64,000 bases of DNA from Diploscapter coronatus (Eukaryota > Nematoda > Chromadorea > Rhabditida > Rhabditidae). Positions 1 through 13,193 of the stretch are shown in pieces; the first letter of the stretch is position 1, and each line of letters opens with the position of its first letter. The stretch lies in contig OZ038423.1 of the NCBI GenBank assembly GCA_964036155.1, positions 41,989,249-42,053,248 of the forward strand, in the 5' to 3' direction. A program made the position numbers and the translations under genes. Below the pieces are notes generated by a model that was not told the origin of the DNA, made no database searches, and saw only the letters and a list, made by a program, of their open reading frames with translations.

Positions 1-1748
1 TTATGAATTCTGACTCGGGTAGCGATTTTTTCTCAATGACTAATAAAATATGTGCACTACTCCATCAGCTGTCCAATTTTCAAAATTCACTTCTGGTTGT
101 TAGACCTTGGTTGAATAAGTTTGGTAGATTGAAGATTTGAGAGATGACTTTATGAATAGTTTCTGGTTTAGATATAACTTATAGAAGATTTATCTTGCTC
201 TCCGCTAGTATTCGGCGTTGAAATGGGCGCGCTCTAGCTGGCAAGCTGCTGCTCCAATCGAAAATTAGAGCGTTGTCTTCTTTTCTTCGCTCTTCCCTTG
301 TACGCGAAAAAGGGGCCATCTATTTTTAAATTGGAGCAGACGGTTTTGGTTTGGAGCGAGCCCATTTCAGCTCCGAATGCTAGCGGCGATCACGATATGA
401 TCATTAACAGGGACATAATTCTGATTTCGACATTTAAGGTACCAATTTTGTTGGCATTCTGATTCAGATTCTGGAAAATTCGGAGATATTTTTCCGATTT
501 CGAATATCAGTTATTCTCTACTATTTGAGAGTATTTTCTTGGTAAATTTCTATCTGCTATAGTTGTACGTTTCTGTCTATTCGCGACAGTAGACTTAATA
601 TTGACCTTCATCTCAGAACCTATTCATTCTTTTTAATTTCTAAAATGTTTGACTTGCAACAGATCAACTATTATCTTTACTCCACTGTTCAAGCCAAATT
701 TCGGCTACCTGACTTTGTTGAAATTTGTTTTCGTGGCTACAAGGAAGTACTTCTTAAAATGAGTAACTAGGTTTGGGTGCATGTTTTGACTGGATTAGAA
801 TTGGAAGCTCCGGCTATTTTTGTCATTTTGTGTTCCATTCGATGCCTCGTTTTCATCTATTCTGCTTCTGCTTCTTTCGCCCTTCGAATTACACATTTCA
901 CGTGTTGTTTTTGCGGGTTTGTCAGGTTGTGTCTTCACATTTGACACCTCTTTCCTTCCCTTCTATCAGTCTGTCCTTTCCTTTTTCATTCATGCTCACC
1001 TGATGCCTCTGACCTTCATTTCCATGTGCTCATAGGCGAACTTTCCCTTCGTTTGATACTTCGCACTTCAACTTCGGCACGAATCATTCATTCATCCGCG
1101 CAGTCAATTTCCTGTTTTCTTTTCGTCAAAACAGCCCTTGTGCCATTTTTAGCTTTGAGATTCTTTCAAAATATTTTATTCTTTAAAATCTCAAATTTGG
1201 CGTTCTTTCATCGGTAATCTTTCACATATTGTGCCCGTCTCGATATCTTCCATTTTATTATCCCGAATTAGAATATCATAGAAAACCACAGAAAATTCAT
1301 AATTGTCATCAAGCTGTTGCGAATAATTGAATTTTGGCTTTGAGGAACAAAATTTCGAGTTTTTTTTATCGAAAATGACGGATTCATTTCAGCTGCGACT
1401 TCCAATTTTAAGGTGGCGAAAGTAAAGCTTTGAATTATAATGTTCAAATTTCGACTTCATGGCAACCCTGATTCTAACTACACTTTCATCAAAGCTCTGT
1501 TTCTCTAAATCAACAAAAAGTCTACTATTCTCATTTTTTCCTTCCTAATTCTGAACTTCCATTATCCTAATTTCGCGTTTGACGAGTTCGATCTCGCTAG
1601 AGTTCAAGTAAACAGACTAATTAACCGAATTTGGCATTTTTAGTTTCAGGTCATCGCTATTTTCGTTCTGGAAGGCTCTAAATTCTGTTTAGATTGCGCT
1701 CTTATTTTAGTTGGCGTCTAATTAGAAGTTTGAGGGAGGACCGATAAA
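1..1748. other. Intergenic region upstream of the PDZ gene
   Basis: I see no coding exon here. The open frames around 773-1217 come from a pyrimidine-rich stretch with no protein-like composition. The region holds the inverted-repeat element at 191-397 and presumably the promoter and 5' UTR of the PDZ gene. A TTTTAG at about 1705-1710 could be a cis or spliced-leader acceptor for the start at 1749. Confidence 0.6.
191..397. mobile_element. TIR element (MITE), copy 1
   Basis: The left arm (199-233) and right arm (355-389) are imperfect inverted repeats of about 35 bp around a core like GCTAGnATTCGGnGnTGAAATGGGC. The outer ends read TATCTTG and CACGATA. The end dinucleotide TA is compatible with the TA target duplication of Tc1/mariner-type elements. 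The interior has no coding capacity. A second copy lies at 37911-38077 with the same ends and a related interior (GCTCCAAT followed by GAAATTAG in both). The family name is unknown to me. Confidence 0.7.
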
Positions 1749-3490
1749 ATGAACGGGCCGTTGAAAATAGCAGCGGGGGACAAGCAACTATACGCTCACA
1801 ATCAGTCGCCCAATTACATGACTCCCTTCAATGGCTCATCCTCACTACTCAACTATAGGAGACGATCTTCACAATTCAATCAGGTGAATAGGAATAAAAT
1901 ATATTGAAAAATTGCCCTTCTGATAACTTCATGCTTCTATCAATTGCATCCGATTTGTGAGGGCGTTATTTATGATTCCAAGAGGAGCAATAAATTTCAT
2001 TTTCTTTGAATCGAATGATACAGAAATATCAATTCTGACAAAATACCGGATATCAGATCGATCAAATCGAAGCTCCGAATGAGCCTTCTGTTTCTCGGCG
2101 AATCAACATGTTGTTGCCAGAACTTCCAGCAGGCATTCTTCGACACCTGTACGTCAACAATCATCTCTCGCGATACGAACAGAGGCGGTGCAGTGAGAAC
2201 GTGGTCACTCGATTCAAACAACAGGAGTGCGGACGGAGTCGTAGTGAGGTATTGGAAAGATCGTATGAAGTTTTTGCGTTGATGATAAATTTCTAACCTA
2301 GGAAAAGAAGGAACGGTCAAAATCAATAAGTGTGAAATGGAGCGTTGACGAACTGTCATCGTCCGAATGTTGGTATGCAAATTCGTATACGTAAGTTTTA
2401 TGCAATATTTTCCCCTTTTCAGCTTCATTGATTTAGAAATTCGACTAGTGAAGACTGCATCTCGTGCATTTCTGGTCGAGCTACACCATCACTAGCCTCT
2501 GATACTTCATCAATTCTCGACTTTAGCTCCTTCAATTTCTTCTTTCAGGTTACTTTTCATAGAAAGTTGAAAATTAGAATTGAATAGTTTTAGACGAAAA
2601 CGGTTGATATCCCACTATCGCTATTGATAGAACATTTACTATTCGTCGAAGCGTTCGGACGCGTTTGGTAAGTTTTGCTTTAAAAATTCTCGAAAATGTA
2701 CAAATTTATTCGATTTTAGGGTGGCAGGATGGACGAAACAATTGGAAGACAAAGGCTATCGACACTCGTTTAGTTTCGCTGATGAGCTTATTCAGGTAAA
2801 GAAAGTTGGCATTGTTTTGGAGCTCGGAAATTTTTCAATTAGGTCGGGAATACACCAATTCGAGGCATTGATAACATTCCTGACGTGTTTTATACGAGCA
2901 GTATGGGTCCTGAGCCTATTAGTCTAACACTTCGAATCACACCCTACGCTAAAGTATGACATTCAGCTTCTGGCTTAATAATTAGTGCAGCATTTAGATA
3001 ATTCGTCTAAAGAAGCCAATAAACCCCAACAAAGAGATTGGAATTGTCGTGCACAAGAATAAAAATCGAGTAAGGAGAATGGTGTTTAACTAAGACGGGA
3101 ATTTTATGTTTTAGATCGGAAGTGTGGAGCCTGATTCAATTGCAAGTCGAAGAGGTGTACCCATTCATATGACGGCTGTATCCAAGAGGGATAAGAAAAC
3201 CTATGCTGTTAGCACTCAAATTTGGTAGATTTTTATCCAAGAACCAAATTCAGGTAATCACTGAAGCCAACGAAAGACGACTCGACCCATTCGCGAAGAA
3301 TAACGCCTTCGAACGAATTACTTGCGATGTCAACATAGTCTTGATTTTCGAAAATTTATCTGTCAATTTTCAGATCTCGAAAGGAGCTGAATTCTTGATC
3401 GTCGTGCAGCCATTTGATCTGATCAAAGAAATCAAGCGCAGCATTCTCACGCAGAAAAGGCCTTTCAGGCAATTCATGCCTCCTTACTGA
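1749..3490 (+). CDS. Tandem-PDZ protein, syntenin-like architecture
   Basis: Predicted exons: 1749-1883, 2057-2248, 2302-2390, 2437-2548, 2594-2667, 2720-2795, 2843-2953, 2998-3069, 3115-3177, 3254-3328, 3374-3490 (about 371 aa). The N-terminal ~175 residues are Ser/Asn-rich and look disordered. A first PDZ-like unit follows, with FADELIQVGNTPIRG matching the GD(E)LxxINGxxxxG strand pattern and LTLRITP closing it. A second unit starts at KEIGIVV and ends with FLIVVQPFDLIKEIKR, which resembles the second PDZ and tail of syntenin (SDCBP). Syntenins are membrane-associated scaffolds that bind C-termini of transmembrane proteins. The canonical GLGF loop is degenerate in both units. Two boundaries are uncertain: a donor at 3208 instead of 3178 would add ten residues, and the last intron may be retained in frame. 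A poly(A) signal AATAAA lies at about 3548. Divergence is high, so family assignment is moderate. Confidence 0.5.
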
Positions 3491-6099
3491 TCACCATGAT
3501 TCAATTTCAATTATTATTGTACCTACTGTAAAAATTGACTATCGATCAATAAACATTCAGGCTAAATGGTGAAAGTCGACAACAAGGAATAGAAATTCTT
3601 GTCGTTCAGCATTTATGTGTTAGTTTGCTGTAAGATAAACCCAAAAGAGTTTCTCTACAAACGTTTATTGATTATTAAGAAAAACGAAACAATAAAAATA
3701 GAATGCCACCGTCGCTGTAGATCGTTTCTATCAGAACTCCCTTTCCGGGAAAGGAAAGTGCAGGAAGGGTTAGGCTCCGCCTCAATGATAAGGAAAAGAT
3801 TTGACCCCTCTATTATCGTGTGTGGAGAGTGTTCTTGATTGGTTAAGGAGAATTTATAAAAATGTATAATTTTAAGGAGTCTTTGAGAACAGAAAGTGAG
3901 AAATGTCTAAAAATTTCAATCATAAATCCAAATATTAGTTGATCGCAAAGAATTTAAAAATATCTTTTTTTAGATTTTCTGAAAATAAACGAAATTGATG
4001 ACGAGGCACTGTTCTTCTTTGTGAAGTATGAATTATCCGAACTTCATCAATCACCTCCCACACATTACTGATCACCCGCATTTAATGTTTATCATATTTA
4101 CCTATTTCGAAAATTAGTGCTGATGAAATTTCTATCATAGAACATTGATTATGTTGCAATCTAGATTCATATCTTGAGAGGACATTCTTTTATTTTGTAT
4201 CTTCATGCTTGTCCAGATTATCTGTGGCGGTTGTCATGATCGTTACAATTCTAGACGAACTGGTAAACAGTCAATAAGCATTGATGTCTGATGAATAACC
4301 CAGACAGTTTGATAATCAAAGAAATGTCTGATCTATCGAACGGATACACTTAAAATGTACCTGTCTTTGAGTGCGAGTGTTTACATAACCACGTGCCTTT
4401 GGACGTACTGATAAATGATAGACTGACACGAAGAGAGATGGTATGACAAGGGGAGAAGGCATAAAGACAGCTCAGAGAACGAGAAACCGTCTTTCCTCTG
4501 CCATTCCCCCGAGCATGTGACTGTTTGTCACACAAAACAGCCTTACAAATAGATGCGTACATTCATTTGCTAACGTGATATTCTCTCGACTATCGAATTC
4601 GAAAGAAAGCGAACTGACCTAGATATTGTCGGCTGCTGGCTGAAGCTGCATGGCGTCAGACTGTTGTTTTGAGATCCCAGTCATTCCCAGAAAGCGAGTT
4701 AGATTTCAGGTAAAATCACTCGTTAATTGCGAACAAAGGTAGATTGGAGTCTAATTCGGAAACTTGAGCCTACAATTAGAACGCAAGTTACCCATATTTT
4801 CGGAATTTCGAAACATTTTTGCGATGATTACAATTTATATGAAACTGGTTCTACATTTCTTCGATTTTTTATTTTTCTTCCTCTTTATCGATACCTGAAG
4901 CCAATGAATTTTGCAATTCAAAGTACGAATTCTCCGAAGACAACTGTCTAACTAAAAACTTGAATCTTTCAATGATAAATCAAAGTTTTCGCACGTTTCA
5001 TAAGTGTGAAGTCAACTTCGATCGCTTTGACAGCAAAAATCATTGAGAGTGCGGCAAATCGTAATTCGCTTATCATTTCATCATTCATCGGTTATGATCC
5101 CATCCTCATTCCACCTCGACTCCTTCCTTTCCAAAAATAGTCTGTCTCGGTTTTTGTCCCCGGTCCCGGTCCATACATCGATTGATATCAGTCCCCAGCC
5201 TTCTCTCGTCTTTGTCTTCTCCTTCTTTTCTTCATCAAATCGACTTCCGCCGTTTTTCAATGTCGACTATCTCTTTTTCCACGCAAACTCTATGTTGACC
5301 GGGAACGGAGATGGGTTATTGACAACGTCATTCGCGAGATTACGCCTATTTCTATCTAGTCTATCGTTTTGTTTGTGTTTTTCGGCTGATTAGAGCTCAA
5401 TTTATACTTCTCCAGAGTCTATTCCCGTTTCTAGGTTGACATTTGCATCTGTTGTTTGTTGTTTTGTCTGTCGAAAGAAAAGAGGGGTGCTGTTTACAAA
5501 TAAATGGAAGGGGCGAGAGTCAAAGTGCAGGTTGTGCTTTACTCACTCGCTATTTCTCTCCAACCTTTTTATCGAGCACTTTTCAATTTCGACTTTTTCG
5601 ATCTTTTACTAGTCTATTCCCGTTCCTTCATGTCTCCGCCATGAACCACTCAAATTTCCCCGAATCAGTCGTTAATCTCCGAATTTTCAACTACGAACTC
5701 ATTGATTTGTTGTTTTTTCGGCGCCGCGAAACTTGTAGAATCTTTTCGAAAGCTGCATTATCAACACTGGAATTGATCGATTTTGGAGCGTTTTTATCTT
5801 GAAATTTGAACATTTTGACATCCCGATCTTGTACAAATATTCATGTTTTTGTCTGCAAAACTTGGCTCTTCAAAAGTTATTAGAATACAGTGTTTTTTCT
5901 TCGATTTGATCTTTGCCACTTTGAATTCTACGAGTGCTGTTTTCTATTTCGTTGAAACGTATTGTTAGCATACGCAAGGTTGATTGCAATCAGTTAGGAA
6001 ATGGAATTTTGTTCGAAAATAAGTTGATTTTTGAAGAACATAAATCAATTTCGTATTTTCTGTTTTTGCCTTGATCAAATATATTCACCATTTCAGGTG
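3491..6099. other. Intergenic region, upstream of trehalose synthase
   Basis: No coding exon was recognised. The stretch 5043-5800 is pyrimidine-rich with spurious open frames. A donor-like CAG|GTAAAA at about 4708-4715 could end a non-coding first exon of the trehalose synthase gene, but this is a guess. A TTTCAG at 6091-6096 lies three bases before the start codon and is either the acceptor of a 5' UTR intron or a spliced-leader site. Confidence 0.5.
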
Positions 6100-9000
6100 A
6101 TGTCGTCGAAAGCAGACGAGCTTTTGCCTCCGAAGCCGGGCGGCCGCTCGAATTCGACCTCTCCTTCAGCTGGCCAGGCGGGAGACAAACAGCCATCTGC
6201 CCGCGTGTCCTCCCCCCTCAATGACAAACCTTTCCAGAGAGGCAGGAGCGATGTGGGCGATCTCAATGAATCGACGAAAAAGGTAGAAATGAGTATTTGA
6301 GTTGAAGAAAATAGAAATTTCATTGAGGAATTTGAAAAGTGTATTCCTATTTCATGTGGTAGAGTTTCTCAAATGTACCCTGCATCTGCTAGATCGGTCG
6401 AGATCATTGTTTCAGACCGATCTCAGTCGATTCCACAGTCGGAGAAAATCTCCACTCTCTGAAACAGACTGCTCACTACGAGCTAAATCTCAATCTGAGC
6501 GGTCTGAAATTGGACCAAGAATGACTGCTCAACTAATCTCAGTCATTCTCAGTGCAATTGCACGCCTGAACTCGGTCGTACTGGCAGATGTAGAGTATAA
6601 GTCGGGGAGACGAAGCTTCAATCATTTTCATTCAGCAATGCCACGTGATTCTGTCGAAGTTGAATCACTCGATTTCGCCCGATTTGCCTGAAGAAGATTT
6701 CCTGACGCATTGTGTGGCTATCTTTTGCACGGAATGGAAGTCGCGCAGCAAGAACTCGGAAATCGCTATGAGAGTAAGAGTTATTCTTTGAAGGAGTGAT
6801 TTTTACTTTTAATCAAAACGATTTTTTGGAAAGTTAGTACGGTTTATAGTTGAAATTTTATTGATAAAAGAGGCAAGCTTAACTTTTCACGATATCTGAA
6901 AAGACGCTTATTTTTATGCAATTTCTTTAATTTTCTAAACTTCAGGGCCTTCTGCACATCCTGGAATTGTGCCTCTCGCAACCCTCCCTCCAGGACGGTC
7001 TTTTCGAATGTCTCGTTTCTCAGCTTGGATTCAATTCGGTTAGTTAGATTTTTCTAAAATTCAAATACTTTCCTTGATTTGTAGGTGACATTCTGGAAAG
7101 CAACTGTGCCGATGATCTACGATTCTGACCTGTCGCACGGTACTCAGTACAGGGATGCACTGCTCTTCTCGCTCGCTCTGTTTGATGTTAATAATTCCAA
7201 GAATCGACTCAGGTTCAGCATTTATTCTTTTCCTAAAAGTTTTAAGGTTACTCTTGTAAAATTTCGGATTTGGTCTTTTACCTGAAAAAATATTATATTT
7301 TCTTGATGAACTCGGAGAATTTCTCAAGAATCATGACGTTTTAACATTGCAGAGAGCTATACGCAGCTGTGCCAGGCGTCAGACAAAGTATGTTGGGTGT
7401 TCACGCAAAGCGATTCGGGGAGAAGTACAGACACATTCAGGTATATTCCCTTTTTCTTCTGCAGTTCGTAAATGACTTGATATCCATGAAAACCTGCGCC
7501 ATAGTTAGAGGGATAGAGAAGAAGGAAAAGACGCATTGAAACAAAATGAGAGCTCGCGTTCTTATGGCGTCACAACATTTACTAGTTGTCCTTCTAAAAT
7601 GTGTCAACTTTTTAGATGATCCGCTCGCGAGCGAACTCTCGAGTGTCCTCTGTGCAGGGCTCGATGGAGGACTTGCTGACTTTCGATAACGAGGCCGCAG
7701 GCACTGAAGAGGCTTCCGAGCAGAGCAGTGAGGGACACTCACACACATCCACTCTGCTATCTGATCCGGGACATCATAAGGTAAATTTAGCATCATCTTT
7801 AAAAGGCTTTTTAATGAAACATTACATATATGTAAAGAAATAGATTTCATTCACAAATATTAAAGAAAAACGAACTTTCTAGTTTTTACTCGAATAGTTT
7901 CAGCAACGCGTGATCAACGTCTCAAACGCGCCCCCTGTGTCGATCAGCCGCAAGACATCAGGCAGCTGGGAGATCAAACAGGGCTCTGGGGGACTCGTGG
8001 CCTGCGTCGATCCCGTCATGAGCGTCGACAAGGAGAACATCTGGCTCAGCAACCTGGGAATCAATCTTAGGGATGAGGAGGAGGTTGGTGTTTTTATCTT
8101 TCTGAGTGTCAAGAAGTTTTCAGCAGATTTAATAATCTCTATGACTTTCTTTAATGTGATAGTGTTTCATGACTTTCAGTAGCTCGTATAAGGTTATGAA
8201 AATCAGCGACTAAATTTTGCGATTTCCAGGACATGCTCCCCTCGACGAATTCCCTCGGCCTTCCCCTCATCAAACAGGCACGAGCAGGCGAAATCTTCCA
8301 CGTTCTGGAGGAAAACGACAAGAAACAGGAACTCACTCCCAAACAGCAGATGGTCGAGTTAGTTATCATATCGTTTTATCTGAAATTATAAATAATCTGA
8401 AAACCTTCTCTATTGAGTGATTTGATTGTTTTGGGTAATGCTAAGTTTCGATTTGAACAAAAATTCTCTTCGAGTTTTTTCCATTTCAGAAGAGACATGT
8501 CCCTGCTCTCTCTTCTGCACGACTACAACAAATCCAACTATCAACTCAATCCTGTCATCGTCAGTCAGGCAAATTGATTCTCCTTTTCGTCCAAAAACAG
8601 TTGTTATGATTTCAGGAAGACTACAATTCGTACTATGGAGGAATTAGCAATGGACTCCTGTGGCCGGCACTCCACAATCTGTCTGAACACATCGTAAAGG
8701 AATACGATGATATCAATGTAGGTCTTTTTTAATTTGGTAATTTCAAAATTCATACTATCATCATGCATAACTTGGAACTGTAAAGAAAAGTTGAGTTGGC
8801 GCTTTTCAGAAGCGTTTTCTTTCATTGTTTTATTTCTTTAGGTTCTCCGCGAGCATTGGTGTGCGTATGTCCGAGTGAACTACCAGTTCGGCATAAATGC
8901 AGCTCGGAACAGTCGACCGCAAGACTTCATCTGGATTCACGACTATCATCTCATGCTGACTGGGCAGATAATGAGGAGTTTGGACAGCAATCTGGAGGTT

Positions 9001-12000
9001 TGATTCTTCTATGCTATATTTCTTGACATGTCAACTCCAGGTGGGTTTCTTCCTGCACATTCCCTTCCAGCCGCCGGACAATTTCATGACCAAATACCGA
9101 ATTGTCGCCGAACCGATTCTTCGTGGCATTCTCCGATTTACGAAGGTAAAATTGGATTTTGAAAATCTTCTACAAAAGAGGATTATATTTCTAATAAAAG
9201 GAGGCTATTTGAGTTCCAATTCAAAACTTGGAGAAATTAAAACTCGAGCATCTCTTCTCACTTCATTTAGTTTCTCCTTCTCAGGTTGGCTTCCAAACGC
9301 ATCGCGATCGTGAAAAGTTCACCTGCATGGTGAAGCAGTACATTCCCAGGGCCAGGATCTACTTCGATTCCAGGGTCGACATTTTCACCGTCACTTATGA
9401 GGTTTTTCCTCTTATGTCTATCTGTCGTCAATTTCATTAAATCTCAGAACTGGACCTGCTCCCTCGGAGTTTTCCCCGTTTCGATCAAAAACGAGGATTT
9501 CCTGTCGATTGCAAACGAACCTCAGACTGCCATCGATGCTGTTGACATCAGGAAGGAAGTAAGAGTTTTTTTTCCAAAAAATTATGCTTTAATAGAAAAA
9601 TCTTATTTTTGTATCTTTACTCATTTTTAAAAATTTATTTCCAGGTTCTGTTACATAGTCTGGAAGGCGGTTGCATATTCTTTTCCGTGGAAAGATTCGA
9701 CTACACAAAAGGCATCTACGAAAAGTTGCAGGCTTGGAAGAAGTATGAATAAATTTCTTTCTTTTTTTTTTTATAGAATTACATTTCAGATACTTTGAAA
9801 AGTACCCAGATAGGAAAGGCAAGGATGTCCTATATCAAGTGGCTGTCACCAACAGAAGGGCTGTCGAGTCCTACAGGGTTTATCAGGTATTCAAATCTTC
9901 ACTGGAAATATTTGGACGATAAAAATTTGTGATATTGACGGATCTTTTGAAGAATAATTTGTTAGTTCCGTTGAACCTTTCAAATTCTTTATTTCAGGAC
10001 AAATGCCTCGATTTGGCAGAAGAAATCAACAAGAATATTCGCTGCGAGGAAAAGCCAGAGTGGAAGTCAGTTCGATTCGAAACCGACGGTCTGCCCAGAG
10101 CCAAGCTCATTGCTCATTATCTAGCCATGGATGTTGGTGTGGTCACTCCCGCTAAGGTTCGAATTTAACTTACGATTTGCATAATCAGATCTTAAAAGAA
10201 CTATGAAATCGGAAGTATGAAAGCAGAGTTACTCCCAACCTTATTTAGATATTTATTAGTTACAAAATGACCACCTTCAACATATTTGAATTCTTCAGGA
10301 TGGAATGAATCTGGTGGCGAAAGAAATGATGATCTGCAATCCGAATGCGGCTCTGATTCTGTCAACCGGCGCTGGAACTGAAGTGCAGCTGGGCAGTGCG
10401 GGATTTTACTCGCAGGACAAACAGTTCTATCATCGAGTAGAGGATATTTCCAAGATTGAGGTTTGTCTTTCTAAATTAAGTTTCAAATCATCTTGTTTAT
10501 TTTTCCAGCTTGAATTAAACATTTCGTTTTCTAAAACGAGCATTTTTCTGGCATAAGTAATTATTTCCAGGAATTCGCAGACACTTTCTACCAAGCAGCT
10601 ATCGAGAGCAAGGAAGAGAGAATTGCTCATGGAGCCGAGCTGAACAAATTCCTGAAGCATCACGACATCGACGAGTGGAGCAGGGCTTTCCTCGACCCTT
10701 CTTGGACGCATGAAGTCATCAGGCCTTGCGAGGTAATCATTTATAAACTTGAGAATTATTCCTCGATTTTGCAAAACATTGCTTCTGTGAATAGTTTTCA
10801 CTAAATGAATTCCCTTTCAGATACGCCAACTCGCCGATTTCTATGTGTTGATGACAAAAACCGCTCAGATTCGTCGTCAAATCGTCGAAGTCGTGCTGAA
10901 AGGACTGCCCATCAGACCGCATTTCGCGTTGTCGCTGGAAAATGCAAAGGTTATTTAGAGTTATATATTTTTTCAAGGAGTAACTAATTTTGCAGAACTC
11001 GTTGGAGAACAGCTGCGAGACAGGCACGAACATCCTCGTTTTGGAGGTGAGCACCCTGCCTGAAGACCCTGACGGGGCGACTGTCTATGCAAGACCTGAC
11101 ATTACCGATGAACTGAATGAATTGCAGAAAGGTTGCACTTTTTCTCTGCTACTCTTGAAAAATAGCGACTTTCACTTATGAAAATTTTTTCCTGACATGC
11201 TTCATAAAATTCAACATTCAATTTTCTTTCTAGTATTTATTTTGTTCATCTTCAGATCTCGCCTTCCTCTCTTTCGTGCAGACAGATGAAATCAACAACG
11301 TCGAGCAGTTCATCGATGTAATCATCTTCTTTCATTTTATGTTTTTATTTATTTTTTACAGACCCTCGGCTCCTTCCACCCGCTCGGTCCGACAGCCTTC
11401 CATTCCGAGGTTGAAGCAGCCTTCCACCTGCTGCAGCAAGGCGACCATTTTCACTACTTCTTCACGGACAGAGACGGCACTCTCAAATCCAATGCCTGTT
11501 CGTATCCAACATCCATCCAGCCTGCTTATTCGGCGGTTATTCAGGTAGATATTTTTGCGATTCTTAACTGCTTGTTGTTTTTTTTATCAGCATCGTGGTT
11601 TTTCATTGTTCTTGAAAAATTTCTACATTGTCATTTTCAAATTGATGAATGGACTGAATAACTGAATGAGTTTTCCAAGAAGTTTTCTCTCACAAGTGCT
11701 ACTTTTGAATAATAACATCTGCGCAAAGCAAAATTTGAAAATTTCGATTCCAGGCCCAATTCGCACGTCGCTGTGCGCAGTTCTGTGCCATCGTCACAAC
11801 GGCTCCTCTCGTTCACATCGGCATTCTCAACGTGAGCACTATCCCTGAAGGTTTGTTCATTAACTGATTTTTAGAATTATCCTTCCATTTCAGGCTATTA
11901 TGCATTTGGCGCTTCTGCAGGCAGGGAATGGTATTTCAACCCGGCTATGCAGTTCAAGGACGATACAATTGGAGATGCCGATTTGATTATGCTCAATAAG

Positions 12001-13193
12001 GCTTTCGATAAGGTAAATCAAATTGTTTATTTTTAACCTCTTGAAAAATTCATTCATACAAACTTGGGGTCAGACAAACCTATCATAGAGATCTAAGCTT
12101 GGACAGACAGACAAACTCAACAAAAATACTAATAGTTTAGATTTCGATTTTGATGTGGACTTTAGTCTATCAAGGTTCCTTTCTACATTTCATTCAAAAT
12201 AATTAGATTGAAATGAAGACGTTTTCTTTTTTCAAATTTTATATTTGATTTTCAGATAGAAGACCTGCTCGAAATCCCCGAATACCGCAACTTCACGTGG
12301 ATCGGCTCAGGCCTGCAGAAGCACTTCGGCCACATCACAATTGCCAAGCAGGACGTCAATCACTCCGTCCCTGCGAGAAAGTCCAGTCAACTCTTTGAAC
12401 AGGTTATTTTTACTCAATCGCAAATTGTTGCATATAATGGGTTTAAACTTCAAGTTCTATTCTACCCATTGACAATAATAATTAGTTTTTCTTACATTTG
12501 TCTAAGATATTAAATGTTTTTTTATTTTTATGCATTTTTTAGATCTCCCGAATCGTGGAAGAAATCGACCCCCAAGGCACTACTCTGACAGTGCGAGAAA
12601 CAGAGTTGGACATAAAGATCCACGTGAAAGCAGGACTGTCGGGACGCATCTTCAACAAGGGCAGTGGAGTGAGACTCGTCGAGAGGAAAATGGGCATCAA
12701 TCTCAAAGACGGTAAGAGGGGAATATTCAAACAAAAAAACGTCGAACGATTTCCAGGAAATATCCTGGTGTGTGGTGACAGTGACACGGACCTGCCTATG
12801 CTGGAAGAATGCCTGTCGGTATCTCCCGCTAATGTATTCACTATTTGGGTAACCAAGGACGAGAATCTCAGGGAACAGGTACTCAATTTTTTCAGTTTTC
12901 TCTTTCAAATTTGTTTGACCTCTCTTACTTTTTTTGTTCATTTTGTACGATTTTTCCGTTTGTCATCGAGAAAACCCTGCCTAATTAAAAAATGATGTTT
13001 TTGTTCCAAAATTCTCAATTTCATTCCTTTTCCTAACTGGCTGCATTCTTTGCAGGTAACCAAGATGTGCAATCGCTATCACAATTCGAACATCGCCTTC
13101 GTCTCTTGCCCCGAAGTGCTGCTTGGCGCGATGGCTCAGGCAACCGTCAGGGAGCTCAATTTGAGAGGAGGGGATGATCATGATGATATTTGA
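6100..13193 (+). CDS. tps: Trehalose-6-phosphate synthase (GT20 + TPP-like HAD domain)
   Basis: Makes trehalose 6-phosphate from UDP-glucose and glucose 6-phosphate in the cytosol. Twenty-nine exons, 1247 aa, close to nematode TPS length: 6100-6282, 6636-6773, 6946-7038, 7085-7212, 7353-7440, 7616-7780, 7904-8083, 8230-8357, 8490-8559, 8616-8717, 8842-8997, 9041-9145, 9285-9401, 9448-9558, 9645-9742, 9790-9886, 9998-10156, 10299-10460, 10571-10732, 10821-10949, 10996-11131, 11256-11317, 11362-11544, 11754-11850, 11894-12012, 12256-12402, 12543-12711, 12757-12878, 13056-13193; phases agree throughout. GT20 motifs: WIHDYHLML (~456-464), VERFDYTKGI (~603-612) and DGMNLVAKEM (707-716). The C-terminal half is HAD/TPP-like, with TDRDGTL (D959/D961) and GDSDTDLPML (~1168-1177). 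Nematodes also have a separate phosphatase (GOB-1), so activity of this half is unknown. The first 60 residues are low-complexity. Confidence 0.95.
6380..6595. mobile_element. Possible fold-back element in tps intron 1
   Basis: Within the intron 6283-6635 the left end (about 6380-6402, GCATCTGCTAG then GGTCGAG) is an imperfect inverted copy of the right end (about 6570-6593, CTCGGTCG then CTGGCAGATGTAG). An internal exact ten-base pair of arms TTTCAGACCG / CGGTCTGAAA lies at 6410-6419 and 6499-6508. No clear target duplication is visible, so this may be a degraded MITE. Confidence 0.4.

Noticed and set aside
3178..3253. Alternative donor at 3208 for the PDZ gene, extending exon 9 by ten codons
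   Set aside because: Both donors are in frame; the shorter exon fits the spacing of the syntenin-like second PDZ better, but this is not proven.
5043..5802. Two long plus-strand frames upstream of tps
   Set aside because: Both come from C/T-rich DNA (Phe/Ser/Leu-rich), with no family pattern.
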